Below are positions 31,678 through 42,168 of a DNA stretch of 64,000 bases, in pieces; position 1 is the first letter of the stretch; the number at the start of each line of letters is the position of its first letter. Location: NCBI GenBank assembly GCA_002869225.1, contig PKTG01000085.1, positions 27,467-91,466 of the forward strand, written 5' to 3'. Origin of the DNA: Candidatus Muiribacterium halophilum (lineage in GTDB: Bacteria > Muiribacteriota > Muiribacteriia > Muiribacteriales > Muiribacteriaceae). Position numbers and translations under genes: made by a program. The notes under the pieces were generated by a model. The model was not told where the DNA came from. It did not search any database and saw only the letters and a list, made by a program, of their open reading frames with translations.

Positions 31678-32556
31678 CTAATCTAATTTAATTCCATACA
31701 TCCTACAAAGACCCGCATACGCAAGGTTCTCAAGCACAGGTCTTTTATAAGGAGTTGACCATCTTTGACCGACTTCCTTGAACACATCTTCCGCAACTAT
31801 TTGTGCAGCTTTTTTTAGTATATCCTTATCAGGGGATTTTCCTTCAAGGAAATTCTCAGCTTCGGTAATTCTTCTAAAATACGGAAGAACTGCACCTGGA
31901 ACTATTCTAATATCTTTTATTCTGCCATCAACAAGATCAGAGACACCCGTAAAGGATATCCTGGTTATTGATAAAGCGTTTCTTCTTCCAAGTTTCTCAA
32001 ATACAAATTTCTGATCTTTGAACCTTGTCTTTTCAAGTATTATGGTCTCAAGAAGTTCCTGAGGATCAGCCATGTTCTTATATGGACCTTTTATGAAGTC
32101 TCGTACATTGACTGTCCTTACAAGTCCCTGATCTCTTGCAAGTGAGACTTCAGCACCATAAGCTACAAGAACAGGAAGAGTATCTCCTGAAGGTGAAGAA
32201 TTAACTACATTTCCACCTATAGTACCAGTATTTCTGGTTTGAAGACATCCAACATTTGAACTAGCTTCACATAATGCCGGAAATTCTTTTTTTAATATAT
32301 CAGATCCTGCTATCTCTGAATGAGTCATCACCGAACCTATCTCAACGAATCTCTCACTCTGAATGATCTTCTTTATATTTTTTAATTTTGAAATATCTAA
32401 TATCTTATCAACGTTCTCAAGCTTCCATGAATCTTTTCTTAATTCTATGATAAGATCACTTCCACCAGCGATTATCTTTACAGTCTCTCCATGCTTTTCA
32501 AGAAACTCAAGGGTCTCTCCAACAGTATCAAATCTGAAATAATCTACCTGTCTCAT
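31678..32556 (-). CDS. Xanthine dehydrogenase-type FAD-binding subunit
   Basis: 'IIAGGSDLIIELR', 'TRNTGTIGGNVVNSSPSGD'. Confidence 0.92.
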   Translation of the reverse strand: MRQVDYFRFDTVGETLEFLEKHGETVKIIAGGSDLIIELRKDSWKLENVDKILDISKLKNIKKIIQSERFVEIGSVMTHSEIAGSDILKKEFPALCEASSNVGCLQTRNTGTIGGNVVNSSPSGDTLPVLVAYGAEVSLARDQGLVRTVNVRDFIKGPYKNMADPQELLETIILEKTRFKDQKFVFEKLGRRNALSITRISFTGVSDLVDGRIKDIRIVPGAVLPYFRRITEAENFLEGKSPDKDILKKAAQIVAEDVFKEVGQRWSTPYKRPVLENLAYAGLCRMYGIKLD

Positions 32557-34856
32557 GCTTCGCTCCCCCTTTTCTGTTTTCTTCTTAAAGGATGTCCCAG
32601 CATTATCGTCTCAAGATCAAGCGGGATATGATAATTTCTCTTACCCGTAGCATTATAGACCGCATTGTTCAAAGCTGCAGACATAAGTTCAAGTGTCGGT
32701 TCTCCAAGGGACTTTCCTCCCCATGGTCCATATTTATCGCCACTTTCAATTAGCGTTGCATGAAGTTCACCAAAATCCTTGACCGTTGGTATAAAATACT
32801 CATCAAGGTTTGTGTTCTTTATCTTTCCATCATCCACCTGTACCTCTTCGTATAGTCCATAACCTATACCCTGAACAACTCCTCCGTATACCTGCCCAAT
32901 AGCACCTGTAGGATTGATCACCTTACCTACATCATGTGCAGCATAAGCATTTTCGACATAGACCTTTCCTGTAAAGGTATCAACTGTTATCTGCGCTATT
33001 TGAGAACCATATACATAAGTGAAGTAAGCTGGACCCTGGCCTTTTTCCTCATCCCAATATACTTCAGGTGCTTTATACCATCCATATTCAGCAAGATTAT
33101 AACCAGCAAAATATGTCTTGAGAACAGCAACCTCAAAGCCTATTTCTTTTTTAGTTGTAAGACCTTTGACTTTCTCATCTTCAAAAACTATTTTTTCAGG
33201 ATCTTTTTCACCTAGTTCCTCTAACACAGCTTTGGCTATCCTATCTCTGATCTTTTCAGCAGCAATCTTCACCGCAGTACCACCCATCAACGTGGATCTA
33301 GATGCTACTGTAGGTCCTCCATCTGCTATATGTCCAGTATCCTGATCAAGATATCTGAATCTTTCAATTGATATGCCAAGCACTTTAGCAGCAATAAGAG
33401 CAAAGGTAGTCTTAAGTCCCTGACCGTTTTCGGCTAGTCCTGCAAGAACATATGCACTTCCGTCAGATTGAATAGATACTATTGCGCCAGTTGCATCAGT
33501 ACCTTCTGCTCCAAGCGCACATCCTCTGAAAGAACACGATAATCCAATACCTTTTTTGAATCTTTCTGATTTCTTGTTGAATTTTTCAAACTGTTTCTTT
33601 TTATTAAAATAATCTGATTGTTCTATTACGACATCGATAGCTTTTTTTAAGGAAACCTCATGTTGTTCAAGTTTCTGACTTGATGCAGTAACACTTCCAT
33701 TTTCATAACCATTTAACTTTCTCAGCTCAACTCCATCCATTCCCAGTTTTTCAGCTATCTCATCAATAAGACTTTCCTGAGCAAATATTATCTGTGGTGA
33801 TCCAAACCCCCTGAAAGCTCCTGTATATGGATTATTTGTAAATATTCCGTATATATCAGTATTGACATTTTCAATCTCATAAGGCCCGGTTGCCTGCACG
33901 ACAGATCTCCATGTCACAAATGGTGTCATCGAAATATATGCTCCTGCATCAGCATACATCTCTACCTTCATTGCTTTTAACTTTCCATCTTTTGTAGCAC
34001 CTACTTTATATTTAAGATGATACGGATGTCTTTTGTAGGAATCGATTATAGATTCTTCCCTGGAATAGACCATCTTAACCGGTCTCTGAAGCTTTCTGGC
34101 AGCAAGTGCAGCTCTTATAGAAAGCACTGTCATAACATCATCTTTTCCGCCAAAAGCTCCGCCCATATTGACCTGAATTATTCTTATATCGTTTAATTTC
34201 GTACCTAATACTCTTGCAACACCTTTTCTTGTTGAATGTGGACATTGAATAGAACCATATACTCTCATCTCATCCTTACCTTCTCCAGGTACCGCCACTA
34301 CGACTTCAGGTTCTATATATGCATGCTCTACAAACTGTGTCTTATATTCTTTTTCAAGTACTATATCACTTTCTTCAAAACCTTTTTCAACATTACCCTT
34401 CCTGAGAGGATAATGAACAGCTATATTGTTCATCTTTCCCTCTTTTAATATTGGTGCATCTTTTTTTAAGGATTCATGTACATCAAAAACAGCTGGAAGC
34501 TCCTTGTACTCAACTTTTATTTTATTCACAGCTTCTTCAGCTATCGCCTGTGTCTCGCCAACAACAACAGCAATACCATCTCCAACACAGAGGACCTTTT
34601 TATCCGCAAGAGGATAATGATCAAACTCAATTGCACCTATAGTCTTTTCACCAGGTATATCCTTAGCTGTTATGATCGTCAATACACCTCTTACTTTTTC
34701 AGCTTCCGATTTATCAATTTTTATGATCTCTGCATGAGCTTTCTCAGATCTATGGACTTTCGCATAAACCATATTATCGAAAAAAAGATCAGCTCCATAC
34801 TTGGCTTTTCCCGTCACTTTTTCATAACCATCTATTCTTAGATCGTTTTTTTTCAT
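32553..34856 (-). CDS. Molybdenum hydroxylase (xanthine dehydrogenase family) catalytic subunit
   Basis: 'VNMGGAFGGKDD', 'GAFRGFGSPQIIFAQE', 'GGKSLGEPTLELMSAALNNAV'. Confidence 0.92.
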   Translation of the reverse strand: MKKNDLRIDGYEKVTGKAKYGADLFFDNMVYAKVHRSEKAHAEIIKIDKSEAEKVRGVLTIITAKDIPGEKTIGAIEFDHYPLADKKVLCVGDGIAVVVGETQAIAEEAVNKIKVEYKELPAVFDVHESLKKDAPILKEGKMNNIAVHYPLRKGNVEKGFEESDIVLEKEYKTQFVEHAYIEPEVVVAVPGEGKDEMRVYGSIQCPHSTRKGVARVLGTKLNDIRIIQVNMGGAFGGKDDVMTVLSIRAALAARKLQRPVKMVYSREESIIDSYKRHPYHLKYKVGATKDGKLKAMKVEMYADAGAYISMTPFVTWRSVVQATGPYEIENVNTDIYGIFTNNPYTGAFRGFGSPQIIFAQESLIDEIAEKLGMDGVELRKLNGYENGSVTASSQKLEQHEVSLKKAIDVVIEQSDYFNKKKQFEKFNKKSERFKKGIGLSCSFRGCALGAEGTDATGAIVSIQSDGSAYVLAGLAENGQGLKTTFALIAAKVLGISIERFRYLDQDTGHIADGGPTVASRSTLMGGTAVKIAAEKIRDRIAKAVLEELGEKDPEKIVFEDEKVKGLTTKKEIGFEVAVLKTYFAGYNLAEYGWYKAPEVYWDEEKGQGPAYFTYVYGSQIAQITVDTFTGKVYVENAYAAHDVGKVINPTGAIGQVYGGVVQGIGYGLYEEVQVDDGKIKNTNLDEYFIPTVKDFGELHATLIESGDKYGPWGGKSLGEPTLELMSAALNNAVYNATGKRNYHIPLDLETIMLGHPLRRKQKRGSEA

Positions 34857-35005
34857 ATTAAGTACTCCCTTTAAAGCTTTATATCAAACCGAACGTTAAC
34901 ATCATTTAATTCTTAATGCTTTAATATTACAAATCATGACGTTTAAAGTCAATTTTTTCAGTTGACTACTATATGCTCTAAATGTAGTATAATTAAGGAG
35001 GAAAC

Positions 35006-35896
35006 ATGAGAATAACTTTTATTGTTTTTTTTATTTTATCGCTCTTTATCCTTGTTCATGCAAAACAGGACTTATACTGCGTATTTCTTGATTCTCCTGA
35101 ATACCGACAGTACAATCAAAAGCTTTTTAAAGGGATCAACGATTTCTGCCAAAACAAAGATTATAGACTTATAAGCTTTTCCTATAAAGAAAAAAAGGAT
35201 ATTCGTGATAGGATATATAAGATCCATAAAAAACAAAGTGCGATTGTTTTCTGTGGACCATGGTTAAAAGATATTTGCGAATGGTTGTACAAAAAAAAGA
35301 GAAGTTCTTTCAGTGATATAATGTTGTTTGATTCTTATTCCAGGATCAAAGAAATTAGCTGTCTCACAATTGACAGAAGATCAGCAGGAATAATACTTGG
35401 TTTAAGCACATGTATAATAAACGAACCATATCTGATGATCATAAACCAAGATCTTCCGTTTTTAAATGAAATATACAAAGGTATAGAAGAGGCCTTAAAT
35501 AAAAGAAAAAAACAAATAACCTTGAAAAGGATAAAGACTGATATCCTGGTAAAAAAGAATTTTTATAAATATGTTCAGGATATGATAAAAGGTTATAATG
35601 GAATAATCTTCGCGACTGGACCTATAAGCGGTCTTTCAGCTTTTTCTGGCGAGATATTAAATAAACGTTCTTTTATCTATGGAGATTTAAATTATTCAGA
35701 AAGCAAATATCCAAGTATTAAGATAATATCAAATTTCAATTTAACGAAAATAATGACACGATTTTTAGAACGATGTCTTTATAGAAAAAAAGGACTTGAT
35801 ATGAAAATTGATATTAAATCCTCTGAATTCATTATCGATCGCAGAAGACTTAATATAAGAGAAAGACTACAAATATTAAAGGAAGGTAGCATTTGA
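35006..35896 (+). CDS. Secreted/lipoprotein-like periplasmic-binding-fold protein (possibly BMP-like)
   Basis: Signal peptide; alternating beta/alpha pattern, 'FNLTKIMTRFLERCL'; family assignment tentative. Confidence 0.5.
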   Translation: MRITFIVFFILSLFILVHAKQDLYCVFLDSPEYRQYNQKLFKGINDFCQNKDYRLISFSYKEKKDIRDRIYKIHKKQSAIVFCGPWLKDICEWLYKKKRSSFSDIMLFDSYSRIKEISCLTIDRRSAGIILGLSTCIINEPYLMIINQDLPFLNEIYKGIEEALNKRKKQITLKRIKTDILVKKNFYKYVQDMIKGYNGIIFATGPISGLSAFSGEILNKRSFIYGDLNYSESKYPSIKIISNFNLTKIMTRFLERCLYRKKGLDMKIDIKSSEFIIDRRRLNIRERLQILKEGSI

Positions 35897-36507
35897 TTTT
35901 CACCGGACTTATTATAGCAGGTGGTTACTCAAATAGATTCAAGGGATTTAAACCGCTTGCAAATATTAATGGCGAGAGCTTCTTATCAAATATCTGTATA
36001 AAACTTCATGGTTTATCAAAAAACACAGTTATCGTAACAGGACATAAACACCAATTAATAGAAGATCACATCAAAGAAAAAGATTTTTTAAATACTTTCT
36101 GTATCAATAACAAAGATTTTAAAAAAGGAATGTCTTCATCAATACTTATTGGATTAAAACATATAAAAGAAAGATTTCCGGAAAGTCATACTATATATCA
36201 ACCTGTGGATATTCCGCATATAGCTCCAGATACTTATTTCAAACTGATTCAGACTACAAAGGAGCGAAACCCGGAAATACTAAAACCTTCCTACAATATG
36301 AAAGGCGGACATCCTCTTATCATCTCACCAAATACAAGAGATATACTTATAGAAAGATTAAGGGAAGATAATCTAAAGATAGCTATAAAAAAAATCGGTA
36401 TCAAGATGGAATATCTTAATACCGATGATATTTCTGTTATTCAGGATATTGATACACCTGAGGATCTAGACAACTATCTGTCTGACATCAGGTTTATCCC
36501 CGTATAG
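35893..36507 (+). CDS. MocA/YgfJ-like NTP transferase (molybdenum cofactor cytidylyltransferase-like)
   Basis: 'GLIIAGGYSNRFKGFKPLANINGESFL', 'YQPVDIPHIAPDT', 'GGHPLIIS'. Confidence 0.82.
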   Translation: MIFTGLIIAGGYSNRFKGFKPLANINGESFLSNICIKLHGLSKNTVIVTGHKHQLIEDHIKEKDFLNTFCINNKDFKKGMSSSILIGLKHIKERFPESHTIYQPVDIPHIAPDTYFKLIQTTKERNPEILKPSYNMKGGHPLIISPNTRDILIERLREDNLKIAIKKIGIKMEYLNTDDISVIQDIDTPEDLDNYLSDIRFIPV

Positions 36508-37536
36508 CATACTTGAAGTATACTTATCTATTACTTCCTGAAGTTTATCGAAATCTTTATTTCTTCTAAAAAAGAATATTGCAGCATAAACATATTTACT
36601 GAAAAAATCCCTAAACTTCTTCTGGTTCTCAGGTAGGTCCAATTTTGAATAAAGATAATCAAGCTGCTCCAACATATCATTATAATATGTCTTAGCTTTC
36701 TTATTATCACCTTTCTTTTCAGTTATATCTCCCATCATAAGAAAGAACTTAAGCCAGTATTCATCGAATTTTTTAAGATGATGGAACTTTTCTCTTGCTT
36801 CATGAAAAAGTTCTTCAGCTTTTTTATAATTAGATATTTGATAATTATATAGTCCGTTTATTATATACCAATCATCGCTTCCTTCTGTAATAAGAGAAAT
36901 ATATTCAGGTAACTTTTTTAGATCTTTTATATTGAGAAGTACTATACATACTTTTTTTATAAGTCCTTCGTAAAAAGGACCTTTATCATCAAGCTCATTA
37001 AGGACATCAAGAAAATTTTCCAGATATACTTTAGCTCTATCAAGATCGTTGTAAGAATATATATATGCAAGTGAAATAAAATGATATGCTTTAATGACAT
37101 CATTATCTATTTCCTGTTTTGAAAGTAGATTTATTGCTTTTTTAAAATCTCTTAAATAATAAGTGTTTATCTCTATTTCCTGAAAATCTGATTTAATAAT
37201 ATAATCCTTATAATTTAAAGCAAGAGCATTTGAACGGACACAGTATAGTTCTTCAATCGCTTTTTCATACTCTTCATTATAAAGATAAAGAAGATGTCTT
37301 CGAAGATGTAAGAAAGGGAAGACTTTCTTTTCGTTCTTTTCATAAGCCATATCCTCAAGTTCACCAAGTAATTTAGCATACTCTTTCATATCGCCCATAA
37401 AAAAAGACACAAGAATCTTTGCAGCAAGTATTTCAAATTCATCTCCCTGACGGTTTTTGATAATACTTGTTATTGATGTCACATCACCTTGTTCGTAAAA
37501 ACAATTGATCTTTCCTGGAAATTCCATACTTCGCAC
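36466..37536 (-). CDS. TPR-like helical repeat protein
   Basis: 356 aa, repeated A/Y-rich helices e.g. 'GLYNYQISNYKKAEELFHEAREKF', 'GDITEKKGDNKKAKTYYNDML'. Confidence 0.65.
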   Translation of the reverse strand: MRSMEFPGKINCFYEQGDVTSITSIIKNRQGDEFEILAAKILVSFFMGDMKEYAKLLGELEDMAYEKNEKKVFPFLHLRRHLLYLYNEEYEKAIEELYCVRSNALALNYKDYIIKSDFQEIEINTYYLRDFKKAINLLSKQEIDNDVIKAYHFISLAYIYSYNDLDRAKVYLENFLDVLNELDDKGPFYEGLIKKVCIVLLNIKDLKKLPEYISLITEGSDDWYIINGLYNYQISNYKKAEELFHEAREKFHHLKKFDEYWLKFFLMMGDITEKKGDNKKAKTYYNDMLEQLDYLYSKLDLPENQKKFRDFFSKYVYAAIFFFRRNKDFDKLQEVIDKYTSSMLYGDKPDVRQIVV

Positions 37537-37587
37537 CCTTCTCCAAAATTTTTATTTTTATTCGTATTATAAATATTATATATGATT

Positions 37588-37614
37588 AATAAATAAACTT
37601 CCAGTTTATTTATT
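37588..37614. repeat. 11-bp perfect inverted repeat
   Basis: AATAAATAAAC-TTCCA-GTTTATTTATT. Confidence 0.8.
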
Positions 37615-37688
37615 CGACATTCTGACATTCAGATTTTTCGACTTTTCGACTTTCCTAATCACTACTCGCTTTTCACAATTCACCGCTT

Positions 37689-38597
37689 TTATTGTATCTT
37701 ATCCAAAAGTCTCTCTGCTTTTCCATAACCCGGTTCACGTTTTAAAATATTTCTGAGGATTGTTGACGATTTTTCATCATCCCCTTTTTGATGATAAATA
37801 TAAGCTCTTAAATAATCATTCTTTAATTCAAGTTGCATCTTTTCCTGTTTAAAATCTTCCATACGACCTTCATCTTCAAACTCATAATCATTAAATCGAC
37901 TTGTTTGAGTAAGTTCGTTTTTCAATTCGTTCATTAGATCACGGGCTTTTAAGAGTTCTTCTTCTAAGCGTTTTATTATTTCAGACTTCTGTCTGATTTC
38001 TTCGGTAAGTTTCTCTGTAATATTCTCATCATCAGTAAGTTCGTTTATCTTGTCTATAAAAAGCTTCTGTTTCTCTTCATATTGAAGTATCTTAAGATCT
38101 TTCTCTTCAAGACGTATATTTTTTTCTCTAATCTCTTTCTCTAGATCATCTATTCTCGATCTCATATCTTCAATTATCTTTTTAAAGGTGCTTATCTCAG
38201 AATTGGTTGGTCTTGAATTCATCTGATTAATATTCTCTTTACCAAAAATAAACTCGATGTTCTCAAGAAGATCTGAAAGAATAAAAGGTTTAAAGATTAT
38301 GTTACTTGCGTATTTTTTTATTTCTATAATATCATTTTCAGGTATATCATTAGCCATTACAAGTATTTTTATATTGGATATATCTTTGTCTCTTTGAAGT
38401 TTTGTAATAAACTCAAGACCGTTTATAAGAGGCATATTGTAATCTAATATCAAAAGATCTATATCATTTATCTGTGTTATCTCTCCAAGTGCCTGAAACG
38501 GGTCTGTATTTCCTATAACAACATAACCCATCTTCTCAAATCTTTCCTTGAGTATGTTTACATAATAGTCTTTATCATCCAATATATAAATCTTCAT
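37689..38597 (-). CDS. Response regulator receiver domain with coiled-coil C-terminal extension
   Basis: 'MKIYILDDKDYYVNILKERFEKMGYVV...DLLILDYNMPLINGLEF'; start placed at 38597. Confidence 0.83.
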   Translation of the reverse strand: MKIYILDDKDYYVNILKERFEKMGYVVIGNTDPFQALGEITQINDIDLLILDYNMPLINGLEFITKLQRDKDISNIKILVMANDIPENDIIEIKKYASNIIFKPFILSDLLENIEFIFGKENINQMNSRPTNSEISTFKKIIEDMRSRIDDLEKEIREKNIRLEEKDLKILQYEEKQKLFIDKINELTDDENITEKLTEEIRQKSEIIKRLEEELLKARDLMNELKNELTQTSRFNDYEFEDEGRMEDFKQEKMQLELKNDYLRAYIYHQKGDDEKSSTILRNILKREPGYGKAERLLDKIQ

Positions 38598-38645
38598 AAA
38601 TCCGATTCTATCAGATTTAAAAATCATAAGCAATAGTTTAGAAAC

Positions 38646-38676
38646 AAAAAAAGGTGCCATACCGGCACCTTTTTTT
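38646..38676. terminator. Bidirectional terminator-like hairpin
   Basis: A7-GGTGCC-ATACC-GGCACC-T7. Confidence 0.85.
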
Positions 38677-38759
38677 ATAACCCACATCTCGAACTTTCGA
38701 CTTTACGAATTTTCGAAAAATCGTTTATCGTTTATCGAATTATCGTGTTTCTTCGGATT

Positions 38760-40139
38760 TTAATCAACACCAACTTCTTCATCTGTTTTTGTATCAAGCA
38801 CTCTATAATACTGCTCGATCATATCCTTCCATTTTGTGTTCTTACCAAAATGAAGCGCAGTGAATTTAGCACTATCTCTGTTATACGGTCTAATAAGATA
38901 AGGAGTTGATCCTCTGTATTTCCTTCTATATAAAGGAAAATATATTGATAATCCATTTGAATCCTCAACCGAACTTCCATGGGTATCATTTGCGATTATC
39001 ATCCTATTGTTTCTTATCTCTCGAACAACATCCCTTGCTTTTTGTGCGATTTCTCCGCTAAATTCATCCTCGATCTTATTCATAAAATCGATTAGATCGA
39101 CATAATAGGTCCAGAAATCATATTTCTGTGAATTTTTCGCAGCATTATGTAGTTTAAGAAAATTATCATCATCTTCAAGAATAAGACCAATAAGCTGATC
39201 TATTTTAGCGTTGACGGAATCAAATTTACTGGTAGGATAAAGTGATACCGCAGATAGAGTTGCTTCATTTCCACCTACAAGTCCAAAGAACCAACCGTCA
39301 TAGGAATCTATAAAGTCGTCTACTATCTGTCTGGCAAGAGCAGTTTCCGAAACATCTCTTCCTGCATCCACTCTATCTCGTAGATATTCAAGAAATTCAT
39401 CGTATGGCCAACCATCACCAGGTTCGAGTTCTTCCGAACCAACCATTGTGCCTACCTGATTTCGAGAGAGTTCATCAGCTATTTCATACATATTCATAAG
39501 ACAAGCATCAAAACAAACCATATCAACAAGACCACGATTTCTATTGATTATCCTGTTCACAGCATTATTAAACGCAACACCTAATGCCTTTGCAGATATA
39601 TGATCATCACTTCTCTCATTATCATCCCAGGCTATTCCCTGAATTCCACCACCATGATTCCATACTATTACCAAGTATTTTCTGGCAGTATATCTATTGG
39701 CAGTCATATGAATGAAATTCTCAAGGTTTTTAGGATCACCCGAGTTTATCTCCATACCACTTGAGATAAGCTCTGAATTGATATCATCAGAATCGTCTTT
39801 AAGAATCCTATAAACTCTTGTATCAGTCCAATTATCATTACCTGTATAATCAGAAGAACTTCTTTCTCTAACAAGGTTACCATCTTTATACACCCAATGA
39901 TATCCATCCCATCTGTCAATAAGAGCTATAATATTCAACTTGTCAGAAGAACCGACTTCTTCCATCTCGTTAATATCTTTAATAGCATATCTTTCAAGAT
40001 TGTTTTCAGCAGCCATATAGACCATAACAGTCCAATCAGCAAGCTGAGCCGGTTCTGTCTGCTCAAGTTGAAACACATCATTAGCATTAACAGCAAGGGT
40101 CAGCACGATTAAAAAGACAAGTGCAAGACCTTTTCGCAT
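38760..40139 (-). CDS. Clostripain-family (C11) secreted cysteine protease (second copy)
   Basis: 'LVIVWNHGGGIQGIAWDD', 'VDMVCFDACLMNMYEIADEL'. Confidence 0.87.
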   Translation of the reverse strand: MRKGLALVFLIVLTLAVNANDVFQLEQTEPAQLADWTVMVYMAAENNLERYAIKDINEMEEVGSSDKLNIIALIDRWDGYHWVYKDGNLVRERSSSDYTGNDNWTDTRVYRILKDDSDDINSELISSGMEINSGDPKNLENFIHMTANRYTARKYLVIVWNHGGGIQGIAWDDNERSDDHISAKALGVAFNNAVNRIINRNRGLVDMVCFDACLMNMYEIADELSRNQVGTMVGSEELEPGDGWPYDEFLEYLRDRVDAGRDVSETALARQIVDDFIDSYDGWFFGLVGGNEATLSAVSLYPTSKFDSVNAKIDQLIGLILEDDDNFLKLHNAAKNSQKYDFWTYYVDLIDFMNKIEDEFSGEIAQKARDVVREIRNNRMIIANDTHGSSVEDSNGLSIYFPLYRRKYRGSTPYLIRPYNRDSAKFTALHFGKNTKWKDMIEQYYRVLDTKTDEEVGVD

Positions 40140-40160
40140 ATTAACCTCCTAATGTGTTTT

Positions 40161-40916
40161 TTATTGTTTACCTGATAAAGCATCAAGTACAGTTCTTGTA
40201 TTAGCTGAACCTGTAAGACTTGGGTCAAACGATTCGTTAACTGTTTCTACTACTGAACCAAGCTGTCCTGAAACATCCTGAACATGACCGGCGATTGTAC
40301 CTGTTACATCAAGTACGTTTTCTAGGTCAAGTCCCATCATTCCAGAATATTCAAGTATCTGTGGACCATACTCATCTATTCCACCAACTATCTGACCAGC
40401 AATACCTGATACCTGACCAATAAGGTCGCCAATACCACTACCACCTATAGCGCCAAGCATTGAGTTCATAGCATCACCAACACCAGTACCATCTAAAAGT
40501 CCACCGACAGAATCAAGTATACCGCTTAGACCGCCACCACAGCACGAACCATTAAATAAACCACCCGCTATATCACCCAGGCCACTTAAAAGACCACTGC
40601 CACCACAAAGGCCTCCAAGCATAGAACCAACATCACCTGAACAGAACCCTGATACAGCACTAGCAATCGGAGCTACCTGACCTGCAATAGCAAGAACAGG
40701 TCCCAATATCTGTCCAACTCCAGGAATAAGCGAGACGAACGGAGCTGCAACACTTATGACGGAACAGATCTTACCTACAACACCTGCGATCTTTCCGACT
40801 ACACCCATAATACCACTGATCACACCACCAGCATAAGCAACCTGTACAAATACAAGGTTAAATATAATAAACAGAGCTAGTAGCGAAAGTAATCTGTGTT
40901 TTCTAACATTCATCAT
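40161..40916 (-). CDS. Gly-rich secreted protein with glycine-zipper-like hydrophobic repeats
   Basis: 'GGLCGGSGLLSGLGDIAGGLFNGSCCGGGLSGILDSVGGLLDG...'; N-term signal sequence. Confidence 0.65.
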   Translation of the reverse strand: MMNVRKHRLLSLLALFIIFNLVFVQVAYAGGVISGIMGVVGKIAGVVGKICSVISVAAPFVSLIPGVGQILGPVLAIAGQVAPIASAVSGFCSGDVGSMLGGLCGGSGLLSGLGDIAGGLFNGSCCGGGLSGILDSVGGLLDGTGVGDAMNSMLGAIGGSGIGDLIGQVSGIAGQIVGGIDEYGPQILEYSGMMGLDLENVLDVTGTIAGHVQDVSGQLGSVVETVNESFDPSLTGSANTRTVLDALSGKQ

Positions 40917-40943
40917 AATAAGCTCCTCCTTCCTTTTTTAAAA

Positions 40944-41561
40944 TCATTCATCTGTGATGGTCGAACTTTCGTTTTTCATCCAACCTGGAAAATTCACAAG
41001 ATGATTCTCGTACTTACTTTCAACACTCGTTGTTAGCCTAAGCGTTTCTGACTTCTTACTTGCTATATCTTTTCCGATCTTTATCTCAAGTTGTATATTA
41101 TAAAAATATCTATGTTGCGGAAGAAGTCCATAATAGTGAAGTTTAAAAAACTCAACTCCTTCCCAAACTCTCGGTTTTGAACCCTCAAACTCTCTTTTTA
41201 CAGTTAGTTTGTCTTCATCAAATGTATATTTGATACTCTTTGCTTTCGGTTCACCGTTTTCATATTCATCAAATCTATACCAACTCCATTCATTTTTCGC
41301 AGTATCAAAATGAAATATTGGTTCCAAAAGGTAGTCTGTACCATTTTCAAGTTTACATGACATAGCCAGGTCTCTCTTAAGATTCTCGATCAAAAGCTGT
41401 GCTTCAGAGTCTACTATGTATTTATACTGTCCCTGATGAAAACTTCTAAGCGTCCTCTGGAAAAAGAAGTTAACAATAGAAGCCAAAATAATGATTATGA
41501 CAATCACAATCATCAATTCTACAAATGTGATACCTCTTTTCTTATTGCTGTACATTCGCAT
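40944..41561 (-). CDS. Prepilin-type N-terminal methylation protein (PulJ-like)
   Basis: 'MRMYSNKKRGITFVELMIVIVIIIILASIV' class III signal; start trimmed from 41603. Confidence 0.75.
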   Translation of the reverse strand: MRMYSNKKRGITFVELMIVIVIIIILASIVNFFFQRTLRSFHQGQYKYIVDSEAQLLIENLKRDLAMSCKLENGTDYLLEPIFHFDTAKNEWSWYRFDEYENGEPKAKSIKYTFDEDKLTVKREFEGSKPRVWEGVEFFKLHYYGLLPQHRYFYNIQLEIKIGKDIASKKSETLRLTTSVESKYENHLVNFPGWMKNESSTITDE

Positions 41562-42153
41562 TATTGACCACCACCGTAAAAATCTTTTCCATTCTGTCGC
41601 CATCAGCAGTCATAAGTCTGCCTTCCGACCATGTAACAACGCATGTTATCATCGCAGTATTGTTGTCTAGAAGTTTGAAATAACACCATCTTTTAAAGTC
41701 AGATATGTTTTCGCGTCTAAAATGATCACTAGGATAAAATATTTGGACTTCTTTAAACTTGATATCATTGCCTTCCAGGTAAGAATAGTATCCTGTAAAA
41801 TCTGAAAGCATCTTTTTATTTTCAGGGTCGTCGTCAACATCAGCGACCTTGCCAGCATTATATACATACATGATCGGTATAGGTGGCCCCTTTTCGGTAT
41901 CTGTTAGCTCATATGAGTAATGAGTAAATATAAAGAAACCATTCTCGTTTCTATTCTTCCAATAGTTGCCGAGGAAATCCATGCTTTTCATCCATTCAAG
42001 ACCTTCAACACCAAGGTTATATGCTTTTATCGTGTTCTGTGTTTTGACATAACTTCTAGTACCAGTCCCAAGCATACTCATCATTGGTATTATAGCTACA
42101 CCAAGTATCGTTACCGCTATCATTATCTCGATGAGTGAAAAGCCTTTCCTCAT
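41542..42153 (-). CDS. Prepilin-type N-terminal methylation protein (minor pseudopilin)
   Basis: 'MRKGFSLIEIMIAVTILGVAIIPMMSML'. Confidence 0.85.
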   Translation of the reverse strand: MRKGFSLIEIMIAVTILGVAIIPMMSMLGTGTRSYVKTQNTIKAYNLGVEGLEWMKSMDFLGNYWKNRNENGFFIFTHYSYELTDTEKGPPIPIMYVYNAGKVADVDDDPENKKMLSDFTGYYSYLEGNDIKFKEVQIFYPSDHFRRENISDFKRWCYFKLLDNNTAMITCVVTWSEGRLMTADGDRMEKIFTVVVNNANVQQ

Positions 42154-42168
42154 GTTAGATCACCTCGA

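Noticed and set aside
34236-34841. Overlapping + strand ORFs antisense to the Mo hydroxylase gene, and similar antisense ORFs elsewhere
   Set aside because: Low-complexity translations antisense to clearly identified genes; no independent support.
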